Shown: positions 22,421-33,140, counted from the first letter of the stretch. The stretch: 64,000 nucleotides of DNA from Daedaleopsis sinensis (GCA_033807695.1 CM066304.1:1736001-1800000), one strand, 5' to 3'. Made by a program: numbers and translations. The notes: generated by a model not told the origin, from the sequence alone.

Positions 22421-23684
22421 TGATGGGAGGGCACCGGCGATCTACTAGGAAAACCCAGCAGATACAACACCGGGCAGACTCTCCGAAGGGTGCGAGGTGG
22501 ACCTCTGGTTCCCGAGCAGCTGGAACGAACAACGATGTCGAGACGCGCACGTCAAGCATAGGAGGAAGACAGAACTCGAACACCGGGCACACAGCGAGCA
22601 GAGCACGAAGGAGATCGTACCAACATCCAGCCTAACTTCAATGGGATCGTCTTGTCCGTCTCGTAGAAGGCCTGCCTCCGTATGGATATGGGGGATGGGG
22701 GATCGCCTGCATCGTCGGCTCGCCGTAGTGGGGACACGTCACTACCGTATGTCGTCGTCGAAGGGAGTCAGAAGGCTACGGGGTCGCAGGGAAGAAGGGG
22801 GAAAGATCGCTCGATTGCAGAGAAGGAGGAAGAAGGGTGCTGGGTCACAGAGCCAGAGAAGGGAGGGTCCGAGCCGCTCCACACGAAGAGGAAGGGTCGC
22901 CAGATGGCAGGGAAGGTGATGGTACTACGGTAAGCTAAGGAAGAGGAATGGCGCTCGAGCGAGCGGTAAGTATGGGAGCTATCTAACTAAATATCCTAAA
23001 TACATGGAAAATATACACTAAGTAAGCGCTGTGCCTACAACACGGTACGTACGTAGACATCGTGCACGTAAAGAGAAAGAGACAACAGCATGACACGCAC
23101 GTAGATGTAGCAGCACTGAGCCTGGCTATATGTCCCTTGTACATCCACGTAGTCATCCTCGTAGGAGCGCCTAGCCTCGCTGTACCGTAATCCATCGCAC
23201 ATCGGTGTAGGCTGATCACTCATCCAGCGTGTGTTGATGTAGTCGTCCAGGCCGAAGCATCCAGCCTCTAGGCTACTGGTGGGAGATGTCGAAGGAAATG
23301 GGGCTCGGAGAAGCTACTGCATGCATCTGCGGAAGGGGCGGTCTCCAATGAAAGGTGCACTTGTCTACTACCGCCTCTGCGCGTTGGAGGAAGGGAATGG
23401 CTGGTGTGTTGTCCTCATGCATGGCACGAACCTGTAATGGAGGGGCAGCTAGGGTCCTCTATGGCTGAGGCGGGAAGAGGACATCCAGGCTCCATCACGG
23501 GCGGGTCGAAGGCGTCGGAAGGGTGCTTGCTCGCCTGCTACGGTCTCTGCATGTCGAAGGGTGTACGCTCGCGCGGACCAGGTAGTATGGCAAAGGCTGA
23601 AGCTCTGTAGTGGGTATGTTGTAGACATTGTCGGTATCGACAATGGTGCGAAAATCGGAGCTGGCACCGCTAGGGGGCACATCA
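22421..23684 (-). repeat. 5' LTR of the large non-autonomous element
   Basis: Second 1264 bp copy (compare 12673-13936). It ends ACATCA, followed by the ACGG duplication and then LINE ORF2 sequence. Confidence 0.85.
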
Positions 23685-23688
23685 ACGG

Positions 23689-25897
23689 GAATCACTCTCC
23701 CTAGAACCCTGCAGAGGCTAATCACGACCCTTTTGGCGGATGATACAACTGTTTTCCTCTCGGAAGTGGATGACTATGGTGAACTTGAGAGAATCCTGGA
23801 GCGTTGGTGTAGTGCGTCGCGTGCGAAGTTCAACGCTGGTAAGACGGAGGTAGTTCCGGTGGGGACGGAGGCTTTCAGAGCGGACATGGTGTCCCGGAAT
23901 GGGAACTCCCTACTTGCGCGCACTGTCCCGGCACAGGTTAAAGTTGCGAAGGACGGGGAGATGGTCAGGCTTCTTGGCGCATGGATCGGCAACAACATAG
24001 ACCAGGACGCACCGTGGACTCGAATTATACAAACAATTGAGAAGAATCTGACGCAGTGGGACAAGAGACACCCGACTATGTATGGCAGGAAGCTCATCCT
24101 TGGCATCGAGATCGGGAGCAGGACGCAGTTTCTCGCGAAAGCACAGGGCATGGGTGTCGAAGTTGAAAAGCGGCTCGCACGTATCGCTTCGGCCTTCATG
24201 TGGAAGGGGAGCAGGCATCCGACAGTGTCCTGGGATGTGCTGGTGAAGCCTCTCGGCGAAGGAGGTTTGAACGTGTTGGATGTTCGAGCCAGAAGTGAGG
24301 CAATAGAAGTCATGTGGAGCAAAGAATATGTAAAGGCGCCGGAGATTAGACCGCGGTGGGCATATGTAGCGGATGCAATGTTCACGAGGGCGGCATCGGC
24401 AAGAGACAAGAGGACACCACTTGAGACGAGGGAAAATTTCGTGCTCCAGACGTGGAAGGTTAGCACTAGAACACTTGCGGGCCTACCGAGGATCCTGGTC
24501 AGAATGGTCAAGGTTGCAAAGAAGTGTAGAATACAGGTCGCACCCCTGAAGGTTGGTGAGCGAGTAAAGAGAAGTATGCCGATCTGGCATCATGTCGGGG
24601 CGCGGAAAGGTCGACGAATCACGGGAACCGTGGCGGCGTCATGTTTGAGGATGAACCACGCAGCGTCGACGATTGCGGACTGCACTAGGATCGCCGCGCG
24701 TCTGGACCCTGGGAGTGGCCTTAACCATAGGAAGGGGCCATCCTGCGGATGCGCGGCGTGCACGGACGATCGTCTGATCTTTGGGTGCGACAACCCGGAC
24801 CGCTGCGCAATAGCTGCGAAGAAGTATATTGAGGGAATAGAGGAGAAGTGGAAACCGGGTGTTGAGAGGAGTGCTGATAATCTGTCGCTCACACCGAGGC
24901 ACTTTCGCGCAAACATGGCTGCAAGGGAGACGGGGGGGCGTATAGTATATGACCCCTCCACCACGGATGGGCTGGTACTGGAGGACGCAGTCCGGGTCTT
25001 TGTGCCGGAGGAAGTGGACTGCCTTGCGTCGCACAGACCGGTGGCGCACCCTGGAGGAGTGGAGGTCGAGGTCTACACGGACGGCTCCTGCGTCAACAAC
25101 GGCAGAACCGATGCAAAGGCAGGATATGGGGTTTGGTTTGGTGAGGGCGACCAAAGAAATATATCGGCAAGGCTACCGGGTACGCTACAATCTAACCAGG
25201 CAGCCGAAGTGTCCGCGATTGAGGCGGCGGTGAGAGCAGTGGACGGCGATACCCTCCTCCACATCGTCTCAGACTCACGCTTTGCGATTGACGGCATCAC
25301 AAAGCATTCTCGGTCCTGGGAGGACAGAGGCTGGGCAGGAGTCCGCTGCAAAGTAAATTTCAGACGGACGGTGGCAGTCCTGCGTGATAGATCCGCGCCT
25401 ACTACTTTCCGATGGGTCAAGGGACACAATGGCGACGAAGGAAATGAAGGAGCAGATGGCCTAGCGGCAGCGGGAGCGGCGATGGGGGACAGCGGAGACT
25501 GGCAGGAACTTGGCCCGAAAAGAGCACATCTGGCGGTAGGCATGAGACTGTCCTCGATGACACAGAGACTGGCGTATGCTGCGATTCGGAGGACACGGAG
25601 CCCCGAAACGAGAAGATCGACGTACCTGATGACGGAGCAAGTAGTAGCTACGCTCGCGGAGGACTATGGCGTGCATGTTAGCGTTGAGAGACTGTGGGGG
25701 TCCATTCGGCACCAGGACGTGCCACGAAACGTTAGAGACTTTGTGTGGTTGGCGCTCCACCAGGCGCAGAAAATTGGACATTTCTGGGAACATGTGCAAG
25801 GATATCAGGAGCGTGCTCTGTGCATAAAATGCGGTGAGGTTGAAACAATGCAACACATACTCACGGAGTGCGAAATCCCCGGGAGACAGAGGCTCTG
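23689..25897 (+). CDS. LINE ORF2, part 2: RT core, RNase H and C-terminal knuckle
   Basis: Continuation of LINE ORF2 after the 11 kb insertion, beginning GITLPRTLQRL and reaching the RT active-site block LITTLLADDTTVFL within 25 codons. Further on is an RNase H domain with YTDGSCVNN, SNQAAEVSAIEAA, IVSDSRFAIDG and GHNGDEGNEGAD, which supply the acidic catalytic residues, then a Cys/His knuckle CX2CX7HX4C (CIKCGEVETMQHILTEC, about 25820-25870) typical of LINE C-termini. The open frame extends from 23628 to 26030, but the first 20 codons are LTR and everything after GRQRL belongs to the Gypsy LTR inserted at 25898. Confidence 0.88.
25893..25897. other. target-site duplication CTCTG of the Gypsy element (left)
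   Basis: CTCTG precedes the left LTR and recurs at 36096-36100 after the right LTR. Keeping one copy restores LINE ORF2. Confidence 0.88.
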
Positions 25898-26144
25898 TGT
25901 AAAAGCACAGTGTCTACTCCTCGCCCTAGTCGTGACTCGTCCAAGCCTGTATATTCAGGAGACGTGTACAACGGGGGGTGAAGAGAGAGTTATCCTCTCT
26001 CTTCCCCTGACACGCGGATATACTACATGATAACTGTACAGTACGTCAGCCACAGTGATGATATAAGCGGTAGTCCATGGTTCGAGACGCCAGCACAGCC
26101 ACTAGGCGTGAATACCGGGGTATTAACGCCTCGCGGCCTTTACA
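25898..26144 (-). repeat. 3' LTR of the Gypsy element
   Basis: 247 bp, TGTAAAAG to CTTTACA, with inverted termini (TGTAAA/TTTACA). It differs from the other LTR by two substitutions (at about 26045 and 26110). Confidence 0.9.
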
Positions 26145-26157
26145 TCCTCCCCCTCTC
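26145..26157 (-). other. polypurine tract of the Gypsy element
   Basis: Minus-strand GAGAGGGGGAGGA directly abuts the left LTR, fixing the element orientation as minus. Confidence 0.75.
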
Positions 26158-26262
26158 GACCGAGCAGCGGTCGGAACATGTACGTAAACCAAGAGCAATA
26201 TAATGAATGGATCGCGCAGGATGCGCGTGCGAAGGAAGATGGTAACGAACGTAACCGAGGAA

Positions 26263-28665
26263 CTAGTCCGTGGATGGAGCGGGAGCGGAAGTGGGAGCGG
26301 CAGCGGCGGACGGTGCGATGGCGGCAGCGGGTGCGGACGACGAGGGTGCGGCGGCGGAAGCGGCGGTGCGAGCGGCAGATGAGGATGAGGAAGGGGTAGT
26401 GGGCGGCGGCGTGATTCGCGCGGGCGCTTCTCCCATTATGATGTCCTCAGCCGGCGGGGTGGTGTAGTCGTGTTCCGCGCGGGCGAATGCATGCTCGCGC
26501 AGTGGTATGCGAGACGCGTACGACTCGTGGCAGATGTCGAGGGTGTCGCGGGGCACGGAGGGGAAGCGGGTAGTGCCGATAGGGAGGTCCTCGAGACGGC
26601 AACGGGTCTGGCGCGCGTAGGAGTGGAGGGCCGCGGTGAGCTCGCCGAGCGAGGGTGCCGAATGCGCAGCTATCCAAGCCGCGATGTGGTGGTAGCAGAG
26701 GCCTCGGCAGTCGTAGGGGTAGGGCGCCGGGGTCATCTCCACTAGCAGCATGTCGTACTGCCCTTGCTGTACGATCCACTCGTACACGCCGTCGATGGAG
26801 AGGAGCTCGATAGCGCCGCGGAATAAGGAGGACTCCTCGTACCGCTCGACAACACCGGGCGGCACGAATGGCAGGATCGTGGAGAGAAACGTCTCAGCCA
26901 CGACGTCGGCGGCCTGCGGCATCGCGAGGACCGTCGGGGGAGCCGGAACGAGGTTCTCGCGCGTGCGCATCCCAAGCGGCCATTCCGCGGTTGGCTTCGC
27001 CGCGAAGTGACGGATCACCTCGCCGGTGGACCCAAGGTTCGAGATGAACCGGTCACGGCCCGATCTCGAGCGCGTGAGCCACTGCTGGGCGGTATCGGTC
27101 TCGTAAGGGATGACGCGGAGCGCGGGGATCTGCGGCTCGGCAGGGGCGACGGGAGCAGGAAGGGATGATGATGATGATGATGGTCCGGGAACGGGAGGGA
27201 CATTTTCGAGTGCCTGCGCTTTGAAAGGTGCGATGTACTTCTGGTCGTGCGGGTACGCCGAAATGAGGTAGCGAAGCCCCTCATTTCGGCGCGCAGTTGG
27301 CTCGTGCGCGACGTGCGTCAAGCGCGTATAAAAGCGCATGGCCTCGACATTCTTCTCGTTGATGGCGAGGCAGCGAAGGTTGTGAGCTTGGTGGAGCGTC
27401 ACAATCTTCACGCCCTCCCAAGGACCACACGGCAGCTGCCCGAATTTGGGTGGGTTGGGAGGAGGAGTGCTCTTCGGTCGGCGAGCCGATCGACGAACAC
27501 GCTTGTCCTCCTCTTCCTCGCCCTCCGTCGTGCACTCGTTCTCTGCCCACTCCGGGATCTCGAATGGGACTGGCCCATGCTCGTTCGCGGAGGGAGTGGT
27601 GTCGAGCACTTTGTCGATCTGCTCGCCCACGTTCGAGCCGCGCCACCATATATACCACTTGGACCAGGGCTGGCCCTCGACTGAAGGGTCAGGCCCTGGG
27701 CCAACAGCGTGCGACGAGATGAGCGCGTTGGGAATACGCTGGCCCAAATCGTCGCGCTGGAGCTGCGCGTTGTCGATCGCGGGCGCGGGCACAACTGCCA
27801 TAGCGTTCCCATCCTCGTTGGCGCGCTTTAATGGGATGATCCTGGATGACGATTCGGCCGGGGCGTTCTCGGCGATCGTCATCGGGGTGTCCTGGTCCGC
27901 CAGCTGGACGATCGGGACAGTTGTCTCGACCGTCTGGTTGGGCGGAGCAGCGGGCCCGAGGTTCTGGGTTGCGGAGGAGGGGCCGGTGGAAGTTGACGAC
28001 GAGGGGCCAGCCGGCTGGGCGGTGGCGGGCGCCACGAACTGACGCTGCGGCCATCCCGAGTCGGACCTCCTTGGCGGTGCGTGCGACGACGCGCGAAGGT
28101 CGCGATTGCGGGGCGGCGGGCCGACGAGTTGCAACTGACGTTGCTGCAAGTCGGCCTCACGCCTCGCGACCTCAGCCTCGCACTCGCGCAACGAGTGTTC
28201 TCGTTGCCGCGTCTCGCGAAGCTCGGCCTCGACCTCATCGTTCCGTTTTGCAAGATCGTTGATGCGCGCCTGCAGCGCCTCGACGGTCTTGCATGACGCA
28301 TTGTATGCAATGCGCCATGGGTCCTCCGGGGTGGCGGCTGCAGTCATCATTTGGGGAACTGGGTACCCCGGGGCGCCGATGTACATGGGCTGTTGCCCGT
28401 ACATCGGCCCCGGGTAGTATTGCGGGATCGGGGGGAGTTGTTGTTGAGGTGCCGGGGGGGCATGGACGGTCGGCGGAAGCGGGGGGGCTTCCGCCACCGA
28501 TCCTCCCCCTCTGGACACGCTACTCGGGTCCTGTGGCGGCGGCGGTCCCCAGCCACCGTGAGAGGACGGCTCACCCCACGTATTGGTGGGCGCAGCGCCC
28601 CACAAGTCTCCGGCGGTGGATCTTGTTGTCGGCGAGCCGGCGGTTGGGGCGTTGTGGGAGTTCAT
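26263..28665 (-). CDS. additional ORF downstream of Gypsy pol, function unknown
   Basis: About 800 residues from the first plausible ATG at 28665 (MNSHNAPTAG); the frame is open to 28815. It lies 3' of pol, the position of env in some retroelements, but shows no signal peptide or membrane segment. Visible features are a Pro/Gly/Tyr-rich N-terminus, a predicted coiled coil (EALQARINDLAKRNDEVEAE onward, with heptad-like Glu/Arg/Leu), an acidic and basic linker (EGEEEEDKRVRRSARR), a compact folded-looking C-terminal half (about residues 450-740, several Trp/Tyr/Cys), and an Ala/Ser/Pro tail. No stops interrupt it, although gag and protease are damaged. I do not recognise the family; it could be a captured host gene or a second structural protein. 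Confidence 0.65.
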   Translation of the reverse strand: MNSHNAPTAGSPTTRSTAGDLWGAAPTNTWGEPSSHGGWGPPPPQDPSSVSRGGGSVAEAPPLPPTVHAPPAPQQQLPPIPQYYPGPMYGQQPMYIGAPGYPVPQMMTAAATPEDPWRIAYNASCKTVEALQARINDLAKRNDEVEAELRETRQREHSLRECEAEVARREADLQQRQLQLVGPPPRNRDLRASSHAPPRRSDSGWPQRQFVAPATAQPAGPSSSTSTGPSSATQNLGPAAPPNQTVETTVPIVQLADQDTPMTIAENAPAESSSRIIPLKRANEDGNAMAVVPAPAIDNAQLQRDDLGQRIPNALISSHAVGPGPDPSVEGQPWSKWYIWWRGSNVGEQIDKVLDTTPSANEHGPVPFEIPEWAENECTTEGEEEEDKRVRRSARRPKSTPPPNPPKFGQLPCGPWEGVKIVTLHQAHNLRCLAINEKNVEAMRFYTRLTHVAHEPTARRNEGLRYLISAYPHDQKYIAPFKAQALENVPPVPGPSSSSSSLPAPVAPAEPQIPALRVIPYETDTAQQWLTRSRSGRDRFISNLGSTGEVIRHFAAKPTAEWPLGMRTRENLVPAPPTVLAMPQAADVVAETFLSTILPFVPPGVVERYEESSLFRGAIELLSIDGVYEWIVQQGQYDMLLVEMTPAPYPYDCRGLCYHHIAAWIAAHSAPSLGELTAALHSYARQTRCRLEDLPIGTTRFPSVPRDTLDICHESYASRIPLREHAFARAEHDYTTPPAEDIIMGEAPARITPPPTTPSSSSSAARTAASAAAPSSSAPAAAIAPSAAAAPTSAPAPSTD

Positions 28666-28836
28666 CGGGTCGGGTGGGTGGGAGTAGGCGATAGTCGAGA
28701 AGAAGAGATGCAGGAAAATGATTCGAAGTCCGCCAGCGTCCTGAGCTGGCGCTATCCCACGCATGTGGAATTGGGGCGGAGCCTCAATTCCAGTCACGTG
28801 GCCGCGACGCGTCATTACACGCGCGCGGCCTGATTG

Positions 28837-31800
28837 CTATTCTCGCCTTGGACCATTTGCACTCGTAGAGGGCGCATCGCGCTCCCTACGCGGCAACTGC
28901 GCCAAGTCCCTTACGCCGAGTACGGCTAGATAGTCGTCGAGTGCCTTGAGATCCTCGCATTCGTGCGCAGGTTCCCAAGTGTGCCCGCCTACTGTCCAGT
29001 GTACGAGGAGCTCGATGGCATTTCCTTGCCATCGATGTCCCACTATCTCGTCCACCTGCCACTCCAAATCATCGGGCATACCGAAGTCGTAAAACTTCTT
29101 GGTTTCCCGAGCGGGGAATAGTTCGTCATCGTTCGCATTATGGGGCTTCAGAAGTGACGAGTGGAACGATGGATGCACTCGTCGCTTCTTTAGCTCTTCC
29201 GGTAATTCGAGCGTATAATGAGATGTATCATTATGCGCTGACTTTATCTCGAAAGGTCCAATGTACTTTGGGGCTAGTTTGCGTGCCCTGCCCTTTGGCA
29301 ACGCCAGGTTCTTAGTGGATAAGTACACTAAGTCCCCAACGTTGTAGTGGGGAGGGTCCGCCGCACGCCGCCGGTTAGCCTGGTGGGCCGCCACGACGCG
29401 ACTCTCGATGATCGCGTCGTGCGCCTGCTCCAGGTTCAGTCGGGCGCGCTCTGCAAACGCTTTGGCTCCGGGTAGAGCCCTAGATATCGTCGGGAATGAC
29501 GACATCTTGGGCATATACCCGTATATTAGTTCGAAAGGTGCGTACCCCGTAGATGAGCTGACACTTGAATTTATAGCGAATTCGACTAGCGGGAGCTTCT
29601 CCTGCCAGTCGGACTGGTCTGGGTGTACTATTGAACGTAGGATCTGTCCTACGTTTCTGATAGCACGCTCTGACGCTCCGTCCGTCTGCGGGTGGAACGC
29701 AGTTGACATGAGCAACTGCGTTCCTAGTAGACATTGTACCTCTTGCCAAAATCGCGACGTGAACTTAGAGTCACGATCCGATACGATTGTTTCGGGTACT
29801 CCGTGAAGTCGTATGACTTCGCGGATGTATACGTACGCTAGGTCCGTAGCCGTATCTGTGACGCGGCATGGTATCAGATGTACCATGCTGGTCAGTCTAC
29901 ACAGTACCACCCATATGTAGTTGTACCCGTTGGTGTCGAGGAATGGGCCCAAAAAGTCCATTCCCGCTGACTGCCACGGGAACAGCGGAATTGGCATCGA
30001 GTGTAGCCATCCTGCGGGCGGTTGTGGGCTCGTCTTTGACATCTGGCAGGTCTCGCATGTAGCGCAGAACTGTTGGATTTCAAATGACATTCTGGGCCAC
30101 CATACCCATCGACGCAAGTATTCGATGGTCTTCCTAGGTCCCAGGTGCCCAATTGTGCGATGCCCAGCGTCGATGACGATCTCGTTCAATCGTCGTCGAC
30201 CCTTGAGCTTCGTTCGAGGTATGCACAGGCATTGGAACCCCAGTCGAGTACGGACGTATAGTAGTTCGTCCTTGACCGTGAAGTTCGGGTATGCAGAAGG
30301 TTTTTCTACAACCTTCTTGAACAGTGCATCCGCTCCGTAACCAGCGCGAATTGATTTCATCAATTCGTCGTTGGTCTGGAGTGCGGTGACAAGTGGAGGT
30401 CCATCCTGCATGGCGTCTTTTACCGTGACTTCCGATAGCTCGTAGCGCTGCTTCAGCGTCGCAGTATCGGTAGGAATGTGGCGGGGTGTCACGGCGCTGA
30501 CAGCGTCGTGCATCTCCGCCGCCTCCACTTCACGCGGTTCGATCTTGTCGCGCGGCTTCCGAGTCCGTTTCACGGGCCACTCGGCGGCATTATTTGGATC
30601 GACCTTACGGGGATGTGGGGGGCGAAGCGACATGGCTCGAACCTCCACGTCTGCAGTCAATTCCTTTCTCCGCGCTTCGGGCAGATCGTCTAATTCCGGG
30701 TTGAGGCGGACGTCTGCGTTGACGTACTCCTCGACTGGATGGAAATCGTCTGCCCCATTGTTTTCGTAATACCGCGACAGACAGTCCGCGACCTTGTTCT
30801 GCTCGCCTTCGACGTGCACTACCTGCGCGTCGAATCGATCCAAGAACTCGGTCCATCGTATGATCCGGCCACTTTTGGTCTCTCTCGAGGCTGTCTTCAG
30901 CTTCGTGAGAGCCTCATGGTCAGTCGCGATGAAGAACTTGCGGCCAATCAGCCGGTCTTCCCATTTCATCAACGCCTCAATCACACCCAGTGCTTCCTGC
31001 TCATAGGTGTGATATGATCGTTGTGCCGATGAGAATTTCTTGGACATGAACCCGGCTGGGCGACACGTTCGCCAGTCGGGTCCTTGTCCATATACGGCTC
31101 CGACCCCATATACTGAAGCGTCCGTGATCACCCAAATCGGTTCGTCCGATTTGGGATCTATGGGCTTTAGTATGGGTACCTTGCACGCCAGAGCCTTGAT
31201 TCGATTCAAGCACGCTTGATGAATCGGCCTCCAGTGGAAAGGTTGCCCGTTCCGGCATATAGATTCGAGCGGCGACGTATAGGCAGATACGTCGGGCAAG
31301 AAATGGGCCAGGTACTGTACGAGTTCGAGAAATCGTTGAACTTCGTTCAACGATCTCATGGGCCTCCAGTCGCGGATGCGAGCCATCTTGTCCGAGTCAG
31401 CGTGGAGTCCCTTGTCATCTATTAGATGGCCGAGACAGTCCATGCTCTCGGAGTATAGGTCTAGTTTGGATTTGCTGAGGTACATTTGCTGCTCTCGGAG
31501 GCGCTGGAACACGAGGGTCAAGTGACTCTCGTGTTCCTCCATAGTTTCCGAGAACACGAATATATCATCAAGATATATGTGCACGAATATTCCGATGTAT
31601 TCTCGGAATATCCATGTCATGAGTCGTTGGAACGTACTGGGAGCATTGCAGTCGCCTTGCTGCATGACGTGTGAGATGGCGGTTCCGTAGATGGTAGAGA
31701 ACGCCGTCTTCCAGACGTCCTCTGCCTCTATACGGATCTGCTCGTACGCGTCGGACATATCGATCTTTGTGCGATATTTTGCACGTGCAACATCGTATCG

Positions 31801-32553
31801 AATGTTGTCCTGATCTGGGAACGGTGTGACGTCTTTCAACGTGTTATTGTTCCGTTGTCGCGCATCGACCACCGTACGTAGCTTTCCATTCTTTTTGGGA
31901 ATGCAAAGCAACGGGGCGGCTTGCGTGGCGGGTTTCATCTCCCACCATTGCGCCTTGATGTATTTATCCATCTTTTCCCGGAGGGCGCCCTTGAGCGCAT
32001 CCGGGCATCGAGGATGATGGTAGTTATACCGCTTGTTATCGTCAACAAGCGGTATTCGGTGATTGACTTCTCGCCACGGAGGAAGTACTAGGGGGATGTC
32101 TCCGAGTAAATCGGATACCTCCTCTATCCACTTCTTCCGTATATGAGGCAGTTCTTCTTCTTTTAGCTGGGGCTGAGACAGTTGATTAACTATCTCATCC
32201 TCCATGGCGTCATTGATTCCGTACGGATCCTCTCGTCCAAACCGATACCTGCGAACGTTCTCGCTCGACTTCCGACTGACAGTATCGCGATACTTCAGCG
32301 GAGGCGTCGGGTTGCGAGAGTCCCGTGTCTTGATACGTGGCTCCATCTGGGAGAGTGTAGCGTGCTCACTGTCCGGGTATCGTATATGCACGATCCTCGG
32401 TTTAGTGGTATTCGCACTCGTATTTGAAGGCTCAGCTTGGGTTGATCGGGGTTCAGAGGGAGACGGTGGTGAGTCCGTCTCCTGCTCTTTACCTGGTCGA
32501 CCCTTTTGCGCCGACTTGTAGCGGTGCGTTGTTTTTCTTGGTTTCTTTTTCAT
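28837..32553 (-). CDS. Gypsy pol: reverse transcriptase, RNase H, integrase, chromodomain
   Basis: Open frame of 1238 codons. RT: LCIPKKNGKLRTVVDAR, KIDMSDAYEQIRIE, MQQGDCNAPSTFQRLM and the active site HIYLDDIFVFS (Asp-Asp present). RNase H: ITDASVYGVGAVY, YEQEALGVIEAL, FIATDHEAL. Integrase: H-H-C-C zinc domain (GHRTIGHLG to CATCETCQ), then GMDFLGPF, VSDRDSKF and TDGASERAIRN supplying D, D and E. The C-terminus (residues about 1150-1215, EWQVDEIVGHRWQ, HWTVGGHTWEP) is a chromodomain, which places the element among the chromoviruses. The first ATG at 32553 is probably not the true start: the same frame continues upstream through a Lys/Glu-rich linker to a TGA at 32875. Confidence 0.93.
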   Translation of the reverse strand: MKKKPRKTTHRYKSAQKGRPGKEQETDSPPSPSEPRSTQAEPSNTSANTTKPRIVHIRYPDSEHATLSQMEPRIKTRDSRNPTPPLKYRDTVSRKSSENVRRYRFGREDPYGINDAMEDEIVNQLSQPQLKEEELPHIRKKWIEEVSDLLGDIPLVLPPWREVNHRIPLVDDNKRYNYHHPRCPDALKGALREKMDKYIKAQWWEMKPATQAAPLLCIPKKNGKLRTVVDARQRNNNTLKDVTPFPDQDNIRYDVARAKYRTKIDMSDAYEQIRIEAEDVWKTAFSTIYGTAISHVMQQGDCNAPSTFQRLMTWIFREYIGIFVHIYLDDIFVFSETMEEHESHLTLVFQRLREQQMYLSKSKLDLYSESMDCLGHLIDDKGLHADSDKMARIRDWRPMRSLNEVQRFLELVQYLAHFLPDVSAYTSPLESICRNGQPFHWRPIHQACLNRIKALACKVPILKPIDPKSDEPIWVITDASVYGVGAVYGQGPDWRTCRPAGFMSKKFSSAQRSYHTYEQEALGVIEALMKWEDRLIGRKFFIATDHEALTKLKTASRETKSGRIIRWTEFLDRFDAQVVHVEGEQNKVADCLSRYYENNGADDFHPVEEYVNADVRLNPELDDLPEARRKELTADVEVRAMSLRPPHPRKVDPNNAAEWPVKRTRKPRDKIEPREVEAAEMHDAVSAVTPRHIPTDTATLKQRYELSEVTVKDAMQDGPPLVTALQTNDELMKSIRAGYGADALFKKVVEKPSAYPNFTVKDELLYVRTRLGFQCLCIPRTKLKGRRRLNEIVIDAGHRTIGHLGPRKTIEYLRRWVWWPRMSFEIQQFCATCETCQMSKTSPQPPAGWLHSMPIPLFPWQSAGMDFLGPFLDTNGYNYIWVVLCRLTSMVHLIPCRVTDTATDLAYVYIREVIRLHGVPETIVSDRDSKFTSRFWQEVQCLLGTQLLMSTAFHPQTDGASERAIRNVGQILRSIVHPDQSDWQEKLPLVEFAINSSVSSSTGYAPFELIYGYMPKMSSFPTISRALPGAKAFAERARLNLEQAHDAIIESRVVAAHQANRRRAADPPHYNVGDLVYLSTKNLALPKGRARKLAPKYIGPFEIKSAHNDTSHYTLELPEELKKRRVHPSFHSSLLKPHNANDDELFPARETKKFYDFGMPDDLEWQVDEIVGHRWQGNAIELLVHWTVGGHTWEPAHECEDLKALDDYLAVLGVRDLAQLPRRERDAPSTSANGPRRE

Positions 32554-33140
32554 ACGGGGTGAGGAAGGCTCCTTGTCTTCCTCATCCGTCGGTATGAATA
32601 TGGAAGGATGATGTGGAGGCAGGTGAGGAACATCTCGTTGTCGCTTGATGTCCTCATCTTCCTCTTCAACGATACTTACTTTGTTTTTTTTATTGGTTTT
32701 ACGGTCTGCCGATGCCTTCTTTTTCTCACATTTATCCTCCTCGTCCGAGGGGATAAATATTGACGGATGATCATGGCGTAACGTGGGTTTAGCACGTTGC
32801 GCTCGTAGGTCCTGATCTTCAACTTCCTCGACCGTGGTACTTCTTTTGGAAATACCACGGCAAGGGTGTGCGAGTCAAGGACTTCTTTCACGCTTTCTGT
32901 TGCTTCGGTACTCCGAGTCCTGCTCATGGCTGAATGCGGGGATTATAGTGCCGTTCACTATAATGTTCCGCTTCTGCACATCGAGCACTACTCCGTACTT
33001 TGCCATGAATGGTGTGCCAATGACGCAGTCGTATCGATCAAGGTTAACTTGGTCGAAGTATACGATATCGTCCACTGGCCCCAGCTTTACCGGTATTCTA
33101 GTGCCATAGCTGATCTTTGATCGGCTACCAGAGCATCCAA
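32554..33140 (-). pseudogene. Gypsy protease C-terminal half and linker, broken by frameshift and stop
   Basis: In the pol frame, sequence upstream of 32875 encodes the second half of the retroviral-type protease (RIPVKLGPVDDIVYFDQ, DCVIGTPFMAKYGVVLD). It is out of frame with the first half because of a 7 bp duplication at 33141-33154. A TGA at 32875-32877 then interrupts the frame to RT; CGA to TGA by one transition is the simplest origin. The linker 32570-32860 contains two related Glu/Lys-rich segments, each ending in HPSIFIP(S/T)DEEDK, an internal duplication. Confidence 0.7.

Larger units (their letters stand above)
12673..23684 (-). mobile_element. large non-autonomous LTR retrotransposon (LARD-like) with minisatellite interior
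   Basis: The element is bounded by 1264 bp direct repeats (TG...CA) and a 4 bp target duplication. Orientation is minus, from a TGG-initial primer-binding site two bases inside the right LTR and a GGGGGGAGA purine tract against the left LTR. After removal of the nested Copia, the interior is about 2.7 kb. It contains no gag, protease, integrase or reverse transcriptase that I can recognise, so it must have used proteins of another element. About half of the interior is a 42 bp-type minisatellite. Confidence 0.75.
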
